In this document: positions 27,820 to 35,666 of the stretch, piece by piece
Position numbering within the stretch: the first letter of the stretch is position 1
Layout: every line of letters starts with the position of its first letter
From: Novipirellula herctigrandis
GTDB lineage: Bacteria; Planctomycetota; Planctomycetia; Pirellulales; Pirellulaceae
Assembly: GCA_007859835.1 (NCBI GenBank)
Contig: SJPJ01000001.1
Location: forward strand, 2,909,922-2,973,921
DNA length: 64,000 nucleotides
Direction: 5' to 3'
Translations under genes and position numbers: made by a program
Notes under the pieces: model-generated
What the model was told of the DNA's origin: nothing
The model's input: the letters and a program-made list of their open reading frames with translations, nothing else
Database searches by the model: none

Positions 27820-28913
27820 AACCTTTACAAATCGCCATCATCGGTGCTGGTCATCTCGGACGCATCCACACAAAGTTGTTGCAACAAGTTGACGGCGTTG
27901 AAGTGGTCGCGGTCAGTGATCCGTTCGAACAAGCTCGTGAAACGATCAAACAACAATTTGACGTTCCCACCTACGCAGACTATCGCGACTGTATCCCCAA
28001 GATTGACGCGGCTGTCGTCGCAGCACCGACCGATTTGCACGCTGAAATTGCAACCGCTTTATTAAAAGCGGGCAAGCATGTCCTTGCTGAAAAACCGCTT
28101 GCCGCGAACGGGCCTGATGCACGTCGATTGGCTGCGATCGCCAATGCAAAGAAGCTGACTTTGCAAGTCGGTCACGTCGAACGGTTTAACCCCGCCTTCA
28201 CGGCACTCGAAGACTTGGCTGTCGATGTCAAGTATGTGGAAGCCGTTCGCGCCTCTCGATTCCCAGGCCGATGCTTGGATGTTGGCGTCGTAATGGACTT
28301 GATGATCCACGATTTGGATTTGGTATTGTCTCTGACCGATGCACCGATCCGTTCCGTTCACGCCAGCGGTGTGTCGGTAATCAGTGATCACGAAGACATG
28401 GCCGAAACGCGTATCGAATTCGAATGTGGCTTGGTCGCAAACTTGAAAGCCTCACGCTTGAGCCCAACACCGGCGCGTGCGATGCAGGTCTTTGGACCAA
28501 ACGGTTTCGCCGACATTGATTTTGGCACGCCGCAATTGTCAAAAGTCTGCGCAAATGATCGAGTCATCGATCGTCAATTTGATCTTGAAGACGAGATCGA
28601 AAACCCACTCGGCTGTGCGGACGAAATCTTCTCGGGACCGCTTCAATGCGTGACGCAAGAACTCGAACCGCGAAACGCGATTTTGGACGAGCTACATGAT
28701 TTTGTGATCAGCGTTCAATCCGGCATCTCGCCAACCGTCAACGGTGACGCAGGTGCACGAGCTGTCACCGTCGCCGACCAAATCCTCGACTCGATCGCTA
28801 AACGTCAGTGGTACGAAGAAGCGGGCCGATCCGAAATCGGTGCTCATGCGACCGTACGCGAACGAATTGAATCGGCAAGCCGTCGAGTGCATCAAGGCCG
28901 CAAAGCAGCTTAG
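27816..28913 (+). CDS. Gfo/Idh/MocA-family NAD(P)-dependent oxidoreductase
   Basis: 365 residues. GTG start overlaps the lpxA stop, with AAGGAG about 10 bp before. The Rossmann motif is IIGAGHLGRIHTKLL; the EKPLAAN motif carries the family's catalytic Lys, and VGHVERFNPAFTAL follows. Such enzymes oxidise or reduce sugar ring hydroxyls. Co-translation with lpxA points to a sugar-nucleotide step in lipid A synthesis. One possibility is a GnnA-like UDP-GlcNAc 3-dehydrogenase leading to an amide-linked lipid A sugar; the partner aminotransferase GnnB is not in the window. Confidence 0.85.
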   Translation: MKPLQIAIIGAGHLGRIHTKLLQQVDGVEVVAVSDPFEQARETIKQQFDVPTYADYRDCIPKIDAAVVAAPTDLHAEIATALLKAGKHVLAEKPLAANGPDARRLAAIANAKKLTLQVGHVERFNPAFTALEDLAVDVKYVEAVRASRFPGRCLDVGVVMDLMIHDLDLVLSLTDAPIRSVHASGVSVISDHEDMAETRIEFECGLVANLKASRLSPTPARAMQVFGPNGFADIDFGTPQLSKVCANDRVIDRQFDLEDEIENPLGCADEIFSGPLQCVTQELEPRNAILDELHDFVISVQSGISPTVNGDAGARAVTVADQILDSIAKRQWYEEAGRSEIGAHATVRERIESASRRVHQGRKAA

Positions 28914-28956
28914 TGCATTTCCATCCTTGACGTGGATTCATTGTCGTGGAATCATC

Positions 28957-28982
28957 GTAGGCTAGGACCAGTCCTGGCCTAC
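28957..28982. terminator. Bidirectional hairpin between convergent genes
   Basis: GTAGGCTAGGAC and GTCCTGGCCTAC form an almost perfect stem (one G-T pair) in the 114-bp gap between the oxidoreductase and moeA, which converge. No long T-run is present on either side. Confidence 0.5.
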
Positions 28983-29027
28983 AAATACAAGATGCACTCG
29001 TGCTGTGCGGTGTTGTATTGTGGCAAC

Positions 29028-30218
29028 CTACCACGCGTAAAACGGCCAAGGCCCTTCGCCGGATTCCCCTCGGGGAATTTCAACAAAGCCGCTGCTTTGG
29101 CCCAGTGAAACCAAGTCGCCCGATCCCTGGCTAGGGACAAGTTCACAAACGCCTTGGCCCACGATCCGCACCAATCGCATCCAAACGAGCGGCAACGTTT
29201 TGTCGCCGAAGTCCTTCAGTCGAAGGATCGGACGCGGTGTTTTCCAATCCGTTTGGCCACTCATTTTCGCTAGCAGTGGTTCCGCAAACCGCTTTGCACC
29301 CACGATGGCGCTCACCGGATTACCCGGCAAACCGAGAATCAGCTTTCCGCCCGAGGTGGCTGCGCCGAGGATAGGTTTTCCAGGTCGAATCGGTAAACCG
29401 TGAAAGACGATTTCCGCCCCGTTTTCGCGAATCACATCAGGGACATAGTCGTAGTCACCTTTGGAAACCCCGCCGCTAACCAAGACCGCGTCAGCCCGCT
29501 GCAGACAATCCGCAAGTGATCGAGTGAGTACGTCACGATCATCATGGCAATGACTTGGCTCGACAACATCAATCCACGGTTGTGCCGACAAAAACGACAC
29601 AATCGAATCACGGTTGCTGTTACGCAATTGCCACGGTTTTGGGGACTCGTTCTCGAACCGCCCCACTTCGTCACCCGTGGTTAAAACAATCACTCGCACT
29701 GGAGCATAAAGATCCGCTTGGTATGCCCCAACACTAGTCATCGTCGCTGCGGTTGCCGCAGTAACTTTCGTTCCCGCGTTCACTACCACGCCACCCATTT
29801 TGGCATTTTCACCGGCACGGCGAATGTTATCGCCAGCACGAGTTGTGATCGCTGCCTCCAGAAAAACGATTTCTCGATCGCTTTCCTTCGTATCCTCGCG
29901 GCGAACGACCGCTTCGCATCCATCGGGGATCACCGCACCGGTAAAGATTCTAACGATCGAACCGGATTGCATCTCCGGGGGCGGTCCACCCGCAGACGAC
30001 TCCCCGCGAACAGGAATGGGGCCGCTACGCTTCAAATCGCTCACCCGAATTGCATAACCATCCATCGCGGAAACATCCGCTGCGGGACTGTCACGGTCCG
30101 CGACGATGTCCTGAGCAAGAATGCGACCGACTTGTTGCCGAGTGCTTGACTGCACGCAAACGGTTGCAAGCAACTTGGCAAGGCCATCAATCGCGGCGTC
30201 GGGAGTTTGGTATTTCAT
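29028..30218 (-). CDS. moeA: Molybdopterin molybdenumtransferase MoeA
   Basis: 396 residues, ATG start. Conserved MoeA segments are seen in order: DRDSPAADVSAMDGYAIRV, GAVIPDGCEAVVRREDT, the GDEVG loop, VSGGVSKGDYDYV and LILGLPGNPVSA. MoeA inserts molybdate into adenylated molybdopterin in the cytoplasm. It is the last gene of a three-gene operon and overlaps mobA by 32 bp, which suggests tight coupling. Confidence 0.95.
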   Translation of the reverse strand: MKYQTPDAAIDGLAKLLATVCVQSSTRQQVGRILAQDIVADRDSPAADVSAMDGYAIRVSDLKRSGPIPVRGESSAGGPPPEMQSGSIVRIFTGAVIPDGCEAVVRREDTKESDREIVFLEAAITTRAGDNIRRAGENAKMGGVVVNAGTKVTAATAATMTSVGAYQADLYAPVRVIVLTTGDEVGRFENESPKPWQLRNSNRDSIVSFLSAQPWIDVVEPSHCHDDRDVLTRSLADCLQRADAVLVSGGVSKGDYDYVPDVIRENGAEIVFHGLPIRPGKPILGAATSGGKLILGLPGNPVSAIVGAKRFAEPLLAKMSGQTDWKTPRPILRLKDFGDKTLPLVWMRLVRIVGQGVCELVPSQGSGDLVSLGQSSGFVEIPRGESGEGPWPFYAW

Positions 30219-30774
30219 CGGGAGTATTCACGTTTTTGCAGGCAGCGGGAGGCACCGTTACTATCGCATGTTTCCGAGCATTGATCCACCGTGACAAACT
30301 TCGATGTTCACTTTCAGCGAGTTCGCTTAGTTCGTCTCGAAAGCAAACGGGATAGATCGATACAAGCGGTTCGATTCGGTTGTCACACTCGCTCGCCAAG
30401 CACACCAATTCGGATCGAGAGTGTTGCCAGCAATCAACGAGCTTGCGCAAATGATGGCTTGTTAAGTTTGGCATGTCGACGGGCGTTACCAAACAACCGG
30501 CCAAACCTTGTCCGGCGGCAAAATCAACAGCCATAGCGACCCCCGTCGCGGGCCCCCTAAACGTCACAGGGTCAGCAAGCGTGGGAAAGTTCGTTTCGTC
30601 GTCGGTGTGACCTGACATGAAAACAAGCTCACAAACTTCGCCGATTCGTTGCTTCGCATGCTCAAGAAACGTCACTCCATTTGGATGCAGCAACTTCCCC
30701 TTGTCCATTCCCATTCGGGACGAGCGACCACCGCACAAAACGATCCCAAGTAGGTCACGATTCACCATGCTCAT
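30187..30774 (-). CDS. mobA: Molybdenum cofactor guanylyltransferase MobA
   Basis: 195 residues. ATG overlaps the cobA-hemD stop (ATGA); a second ATG two codons later is possible. The nucleotidyltransferase signature LCGGRSSRMGMDKGKLL is intact, followed by FMSGHTDDE and PVDMPNLTSHHLRKL (the metal-binding Asp). MobA adds GMP to the molybdenum cofactor to make the bis-MGD form used by DMSO-reductase-family enzymes such as nitrate reductases. It lies between sirohaem and MoeA genes. Confidence 0.93.
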   Translation of the reverse strand: MSMVNRDLLGIVLCGGRSSRMGMDKGKLLHPNGVTFLEHAKQRIGEVCELVFMSGHTDDETNFPTLADPVTFRGPATGVAMAVDFAAGQGLAGCLVTPVDMPNLTSHHLRKLVDCWQHSRSELVCLASECDNRIEPLVSIYPVCFRDELSELAESEHRSLSRWINARKHAIVTVPPAACKNVNTPDEIPNSRRRD

Positions 30775-32270
30775 GGTTGCGATTCAGCCAAAAGAGAATC
30801 AACCAGGGCGTCGATCGTGTAGGGATTCGCTTCGGCAGAAACGGTCAATCCTAGACTTCGAAGGGTTCCCGAAGTGATCGGACTTAAGCTAGCGATTTTC
30901 GATTTCGTCATCGACTCACCAAGCATCCGATACAAACTCTCCGCAGTTGCACTACTAGAAACGGTAATCCAATCGATTTTCCCTTTCGCTGCGAGAGCTT
31001 GAATTTTGGGGTCGGCCGCTTCGATGTCTTTGTGCAAGTAAGCGACCACTTGATTCACGTCGGCACCAGCATCGCTTAACCTTTTCGCAAGCGTGTCGCG
31101 TCCTCGGCTAGCTCGGACCAACATCACCCTTTTACTAGTGACTTGATCTTCGAATTCATCTGCGAGCGACTCGGCGTCAAATTCGGCTGGAACGATGTCA
31201 GCGCGCAAATGGTATTGGGCTAGAGCATCGGCTGTCTTTTTTCCGACGCATGCGATTTTGCAGCCGCAGAAGACCCTCATGTCAAATCCGGTTTCCAGCA
31301 CGCGGTTGAGGAAAAATTGGACGCCATTCCGGCTGCTGAAAACAACAAAATCCTGATTGGCCAAATCTTCGATCGCGGCATCGACGTCGGCCCAATCGGA
31401 GGGAGGCTCGATTCGAATCGCTGGTTGAACCAAGACCGTCGCGCCGAGTTCGCGAAGCGGGGCGGCGAGTTGTTCCACTTGATCCGACGGCCGCGTCACC
31501 AAGACGCTTTGCCCGGACAGTGGTCTTTGTTCGAGCCAGTTGCCGGTATCAGCAAGTTCGGCCACGGGTCCAAGAATCACGATCACCGGAGGACGTATCT
31601 TGTTGGCCTGAGACAAGCGATCAGACACTTCATCGAGTCGGCATCGAAAGGTCTGCTGGTCGGTGTGGCTGCACCTGCGGACAAGCGCCGCGGGGGTCTC
31701 GGGCGGTTTGCCGGCGGCGATCAGTGCCCGCGTCCAAATATCCGCCGTTGTGACTCCCATGTAAATCACCAGCGTACCGGGGAAACGTGCCAAAGCATCC
31801 CAATCGAGTGCCGATTCGGCCTTGCCAGGTTCTTCGTGCCCCGTGACCAAAGCGACAGCTGAGGCGAGTTTTCGGTGAGTGATCGGGATGCCTGCGTAAG
31901 AACTGGCCGCCAATGCCGCCGTAATTCCTGGGACAATCTCGTAGTGAACGCCTGATCCAACGAGGGCATCCACTTCTTCGGCCGTTCGAGCAAAAACAGC
32001 CGGGTCCCCTCCTTTTAACCGGGCCACCGTTCGGCCTGCTTTGGCGTGAGTGAGCATTTCTTGGATAATCTCGTCCTGGCGCCAAATCCTTTGCTGGCCA
32101 TGCTTTCCGACACAAATATGCGTAGCCGATGGGGCGTGGGCGAGCATTTCGACGTTGCTGAGACCGTCGTAGAGCACGATATCACTGCGGCTGAGCAGTT
32201 CGGCACCGCGCAGCGTCAACAGGCCCGGGTCTCCGGGGCCCGCTCCGATTAGGTAAACCTTTCCATTCAT
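30771..32270 (-). CDS. Fused uroporphyrinogen-III C-methyltransferase and uroporphyrinogen-III synthase (CobA-HemD)
   Basis: 499 residues from the ATG at 32270; the open frame begins at a GTG at 32285. The N-terminal half (1-245) is a SUMT-type methyltransferase with VYLIGAGPGDPGLLTLRGAE, GGDPAVFARTAEE, EIVPGITAALAASSYAGIP and VIYMGV. The C-terminal half (about 250-499) is HemD-like with VLVTRPSDQVEQLAAPL, DFVVFSSRNGVQFFL, GCKIACVGKKTADAL and ITVSSSATAESLYRML. The protein would close the tetrapyrrole ring and methylate it towards sirohaem or cobalamin. First gene of the cofactor operon with mobA and moeA. Confidence 0.94.
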   Translation of the reverse strand: MNGKVYLIGAGPGDPGLLTLRGAELLSRSDIVLYDGLSNVEMLAHAPSATHICVGKHGQQRIWRQDEIIQEMLTHAKAGRTVARLKGGDPAVFARTAEEVDALVGSGVHYEIVPGITAALAASSYAGIPITHRKLASAVALVTGHEEPGKAESALDWDALARFPGTLVIYMGVTTADIWTRALIAAGKPPETPAALVRRCSHTDQQTFRCRLDEVSDRLSQANKIRPPVIVILGPVAELADTGNWLEQRPLSGQSVLVTRPSDQVEQLAAPLRELGATVLVQPAIRIEPPSDWADVDAAIEDLANQDFVVFSSRNGVQFFLNRVLETGFDMRVFCGCKIACVGKKTADALAQYHLRADIVPAEFDAESLADEFEDQVTSKRVMLVRASRGRDTLAKRLSDAGADVNQVVAYLHKDIEAADPKIQALAAKGKIDWITVSSSATAESLYRMLGESMTKSKIASLSPITSGTLRSLGLTVSAEANPYTIDALVDSLLAESQP

Positions 32271-32308
32271 CATGCCTAGTTTCACCTTAAAAGTAGACTC
32301 TGGACAGA

Positions 32309-32323
32309 TGGCACAAGGGTTGC
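32309..32323 (+). promoter_or_regulatory. Sigma-54-type -24/-12 element upstream of rpsT
   Basis: TGGCAC-N5-TTGC matches the core consensus exactly and lies 108 bp before the rpsT start. A sigma-54 promoter would be unusual for a ribosomal protein gene, so this may be chance. Confidence 0.3.
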
Positions 32324-32431
32324 CATACTACGCAGCCCAAGAAATTCCTTCATACGTGTTGGGTGCCGCAGGAGAGACCTGCTAGAACACCACTTTACTG
32401 CCAACACACTTGCAGAAAACCAGAATCGAAG

Positions 32432-32704
32432 ATGCCAAATACCTTAAGTTCAAAGAAACGACTCCGCCAAAACGCCAAATTGCGACTTCGCAATCGCGCG
32501 TCCAAAACCAACATGCGATCGACACTTCGCACGGTTCGCGATGCGGTCAAAGAAGGCGATACGGATAAAATGCAAGCGGCTTTCCGCGTGGCAGTGAAAA
32601 AGCTGGACCAAGCGGCTAGCAAGAACATCATCCACAAGAACGCGGCTGCTCGTACCAAGAGCCGATTGAGCAAGTTGGTTAAGGAAGCGGGCGGAAAAGC
32701 CTAA
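32432..32704 (+). CDS. rpsT: 30S ribosomal protein S20
   Basis: 90 residues from the ATG at 32432, the family length; an in-frame extension back to 32363 is not S20-like. The very basic sequence with [39 protein letters not shown] and a helical Lys/Ala-rich body is typical of S20. It binds 16S rRNA during early 30S assembly. It is monocistronic, with its own strong terminator. Confidence 0.97.
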   Translation: MPNTLSSKKRLRQNAKLRLRNRASKTNMRSTLRTVRDAVKEGDTDKMQAAFRVAVKKLDQAASKNIIHKNAAARTKSRLSKLVKEAGGKA

Positions 32705-32750
32705 GCCCCGGCCTGAAAGCCTCAGCCTCAGCCTGAAACAATCCAAAACG

Positions 32751-32789
32751 AAGAGCCATCCGCATTGATTATTGCGGATGGCTCTTTTT
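32751..32789 (+). terminator. Strong rho-independent terminator of rpsT
   Basis: A 14-bp perfect stem (AAGAGCCATCCGCA/TGCGGATGGCTCTT) with an 8-base loop runs into a T-run. The A-rich left side means it could also serve dapL, which converges here. Confidence 0.93.
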
Positions 32790-32817
32790 CGTGTTCAATT
32801 TGAAACGCGTATGTAGC

Positions 32818-34077
32818 CTACCAAACCAAACCAGCGTCTCCGAGACGCTTTTTGGTTTCTTGCATCAATGCATCTTCATCCGCCTCGGTGTCGGCGACGT
32901 ACGTGACGCTAAATCGCAAGAACGATCCTGCGTCATCCCAAGGGACCGTGACGATTCCGAATTGTTCGATCAAATGACGGGTCGCATCCTCCGCTTTGGC
33001 AAACGATTCACCCGACTTGGTTCCACTCGGAGACTTGGCGTAAAGAAAATACGTTCCTCCAGGCATTTCGCAATCGAAGCCACACTGGTTCAAGGTGGCA
33101 ACAAGCTTTTCAAGTCGTCGACGATATTTCGTGTTGATCCGATCGGGAATCGAGTCATCGTCGAGCCCTGCGGCGGCGGCTTTTTGAGTCGCAATGAATT
33201 GACCGCTGTCGCTGTTGTCTTTCACATCGGCGAACGCTGAGACAATTCGCTCGTGACCGCACACGAATCCCATTCGCCATCCGATCATGTCGTAACCTTT
33301 GCTCATCGAGTGAACTTCAACGCCGACATCCAACGCCCCAGGCGTCTGTAGAAAGCTAAGCGGTTCACCGTCAAAGGTGAGCAAAATATGAGCGGCATCT
33401 TGGACCACGACAAATTGCTTTTCTTTCGCCAAAGCAACGACTTTTTCGTAGAATTCAGGAGTCGCCGTCTTACCAGTGGGCGAGTTGGGATAGTTCAAAA
33501 CCAACATTTTGGTACGGCGATAAATGTCATCCGGCACCGAATCGAAATCAGGCAAGAAACCGTTTTCGGCTAATAGCGGAAGCCGAAAGACTTCGCCGCC
33601 GTAATAGCGTGTATGGGTTCCGGCGACCGGATACCCGGGAACCGTCATCATCGTCACGTCACCGGGATTGATAAAGCAAGCTGGCAGCATCGCGTAGGCC
33701 GGCTTGCTGCCGATCGCATGAGTAATCTGTGTCGCCGGATCAAGCGTGACACCGAAATGTCGCTGCATGAACCGAGCAGCCGCCTCTTTGTACTCGATGA
33801 CGCCATTGTCGGCGTAACCACGATTTTCAGGCTTGTTGACTTCCTCGTTCATCACTTTTCGAATGGAGGCGTCGGCCATTGAATCGTTTTCACCGATGCC
33901 GAAATCGAGCAATTTTCGCTCGGGATGGTCCGCCAACGCTTTCCGTTTGGCTCGCTTGATCTTCTCGAATTTGTAAATCTCGGTGTCTTTCCCGTAATTC
34001 ACACCACCAATGCGGTCTGCGAATAGCTTCTGGAAATAGGGATCGTCGCGAGTGGTTTCAGGGGCAGCAGTTGACAT
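32818..34077 (-). CDS. dapL: LL-diaminopimelate aminotransferase
   Basis: 419 residues, ATG start. A fold type I PLP aminotransferase; the Lys that binds PLP is in HSMSKGYDMIGWRMG, and other conserved parts are NYPNSPTGK, GSKPAYAMLPACFINPGD and GIVTVPWDDAG. The early IYKFEKIKRAKR and LDFGIGENDSMAD are typical of the DapL group. DapL converts tetrahydrodipicolinate directly to LL-diaminopimelate for lysine and peptidoglycan synthesis, bypassing the acyl routes. Other group members with different substrates are possible, but planctomycetes commonly use this path. Confidence 0.85.
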   Translation of the reverse strand: MSTAAPETTRDDPYFQKLFADRIGGVNYGKDTEIYKFEKIKRAKRKALADHPERKLLDFGIGENDSMADASIRKVMNEEVNKPENRGYADNGVIEYKEAAARFMQRHFGVTLDPATQITHAIGSKPAYAMLPACFINPGDVTMMTVPGYPVAGTHTRYYGGEVFRLPLLAENGFLPDFDSVPDDIYRRTKMLVLNYPNSPTGKTATPEFYEKVVALAKEKQFVVVQDAAHILLTFDGEPLSFLQTPGALDVGVEVHSMSKGYDMIGWRMGFVCGHERIVSAFADVKDNSDSGQFIATQKAAAAGLDDDSIPDRINTKYRRRLEKLVATLNQCGFDCEMPGGTYFLYAKSPSGTKSGESFAKAEDATRHLIEQFGIVTVPWDDAGSFLRFSVTYVADTEADEDALMQETKKRLGDAGLVW

Positions 34078-34115
34078 ACGTTTTATTGATTTTCAAAGGT
34101 TCATGAAAAGGGAAA

Positions 34116-34159
34116 GCTCTGAGTATCGGGATAGGCTCAGTACCCGGATAGGCTCTAAG
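34116..34159. repeat. Imperfect tandem repeat spanning a stop codon
   Basis: GCTCTGAGTATCGGGATAG and GCTCAGTACCCGGATAG are followed by a partial third copy GCTCTAAG. The complement of CTA in the partial copy is the TAG stop of the membrane protein gene. Confidence 0.6.
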
Positions 34160-34751
34160 TTAATTCTGATTCCACGACATCAACAGGGGGCGGTTGATCG
34201 AGAACCGCTTGGCAGCGGCGGGCAAGTCGATGCAACAACAGCGGAACGGAAATAGCCGCGAAAATTGCGGGGACAAAGCCGTAGAGAAATCCCTCGGGGG
34301 AGATTGTAAGCAAGCCTGGAACGGCAACGCAAACATACCCAGTCGCCCCGCCGGCCACACAACCAAAAAGCCGAATCGACGTGGGCGTCCACTCCGCGTC
34401 CGATGGACGTACCATTGTGTATATCCAAGCACAGATGGGCACAACCGGAAGCGCCGCGATCAACGCAAAAACCGCTCCGAACCCAAACGCCATGAGCGTC
34501 CCCATTAGCATCGACAATAAAATCCCGGACACGTCATTGCTTGAGCCGCTAAACAGCATCGCGCCAAACAGGGAGAGAGCGACCAAAGTAACGGCGAATA
34601 GCCCACCCGAAACCATTGTCATCACAATCGTCATGAATCCGACTTCGTGGGTCGTGATCAACCCCGAGACGACTTTCGGGCGTGGTGGCCGATCACCCGG
34701 ATCCACCACCATGGAGGGAGCGTAGGGATTCATCTTTGTGGTTGGTTCCAT
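34155..34751 (-). CDS. Multi-pass membrane protein of unknown function
   Basis: 198 residues from the ATG at 34751; a GTG at 34775 would add 8 residues. The N-terminus MEPTTKMNPYAPS resembles the short polar leaders of many planctomycete membrane proteins. Four membrane segments are apparent (about 40-70, 80-115, 120-145 and 155-185). I recognise no family. The stop codon lies inside an imperfect 17-19 bp tandem repeat. Confidence 0.7.
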   Translation of the reverse strand: MEPTTKMNPYAPSMVVDPGDRPPRPKVVSGLITTHEVGFMTIVMTMVSGGLFAVTLVALSLFGAMLFSGSSNDVSGILLSMLMGTLMAFGFGAVFALIAALPVVPICAWIYTMVRPSDAEWTPTSIRLFGCVAGGATGYVCVAVPGLLTISPEGFLYGFVPAIFAAISVPLLLHRLARRCQAVLDQPPPVDVVESELT

Positions 34752-34864
34752 TGGATTGTCCTGTCCCAAGATCACTCGTCAGACGGTATTGTAGAGGATA
34801 GCTGCTTGAATGACCGCAAACGGTTCCTCGTTCTTCACTTTGACGCCCTTTCACTTTTTTTGCC

Positions 34865-35593
34865 ATGCCAGCTCACGACTTCAAGGCCGATGTCGACTCA
34901 ATGCGAGCCCAGTACGACGAATTGGCAGAATTGGCCGGTTCGCTAGCGCACGAAATCAAAAATCCGTTGTCGGTGATCCACATGAACATCGACTTGTTAA
35001 GCGAGGATTTAACGGAAATCGAATCCCCTATTCGTCGCCGATCCCTCGACCGTGTTGACATTGTCCGCCAACAATGCGAACGAATGGAGGCGTTGTTGCG
35101 GGATTTTCTGCGCTACGCCCGACTGCGAGACATCGATTTGGTTCCAGGCAGCCTGAACGACCAAATCGAAACGGTCCTGCGTGCCTACCAGGCTCAAGCG
35201 GACCGCGAGGACATTGACATTGAAAAGTACCTCGACCCCGACTTGCCCGCGATTCTGCTGCACAGCGATTCACTGCAAGCAGCCTTGATGAACTTAGTCA
35301 AGAACGCACTTGAGGCGATGGAACCGGGAGGCCAGTTGTGGGCCAGAACCTATGCGACTCGCACTGGCGTGGCACTCGACTTGATCGACAACGGCAGCGG
35401 CGTAGACGACAACACGGTGCTCCACATGTTCGAACCGTTCTACAGCACCAAGGATGGCGGCAGCGGACTCGGGCTACCGACGGCGCGAAAGATCATCGAA
35501 GCCCATGGAGGCCGCATCAGTGTGCAAAGTGAAGTGAGCCGCGGAACTAAATTTGTGCTCGAATTCCCAGTCCCCAAACGGCTGGCGACTTAG
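34865..35593 (+). CDS. Orphan cytoplasmic sensor histidine kinase
   Basis: 242 residues, ATG start. Only the kinase core is present: a HisKA dimerisation domain with the phospho-His in LAGSLAHEIKNPLSVIHMNI (His about residue 33), then an HATPase domain with N box LMNLVKNALEAM, G1 box DNGSGVDD, F box FEPFYSTK and G2 box GSGLGLPTARKI. There is no membrane helix, PAS domain or adjacent response regulator. The input must come through another protein or its short N-terminus. It is divergent from the membrane protein gene, with about 110 bp between them. Confidence 0.92.
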   Translation: MPAHDFKADVDSMRAQYDELAELAGSLAHEIKNPLSVIHMNIDLLSEDLTEIESPIRRRSLDRVDIVRQQCERMEALLRDFLRYARLRDIDLVPGSLNDQIETVLRAYQAQADREDIDIEKYLDPDLPAILLHSDSLQAALMNLVKNALEAMEPGGQLWARTYATRTGVALDLIDNGSGVDDNTVLHMFEPFYSTKDGGSGLGLPTARKIIEAHGGRISVQSEVSRGTKFVLEFPVPKRLAT

Positions 35594-35666
35594 GAAGTAC
35601 GAGGTTCTCGATTGAGGACTGCGGTAACGAAACGCTCAGCAACGCAGTACTCGGTGTTGGCGATCC

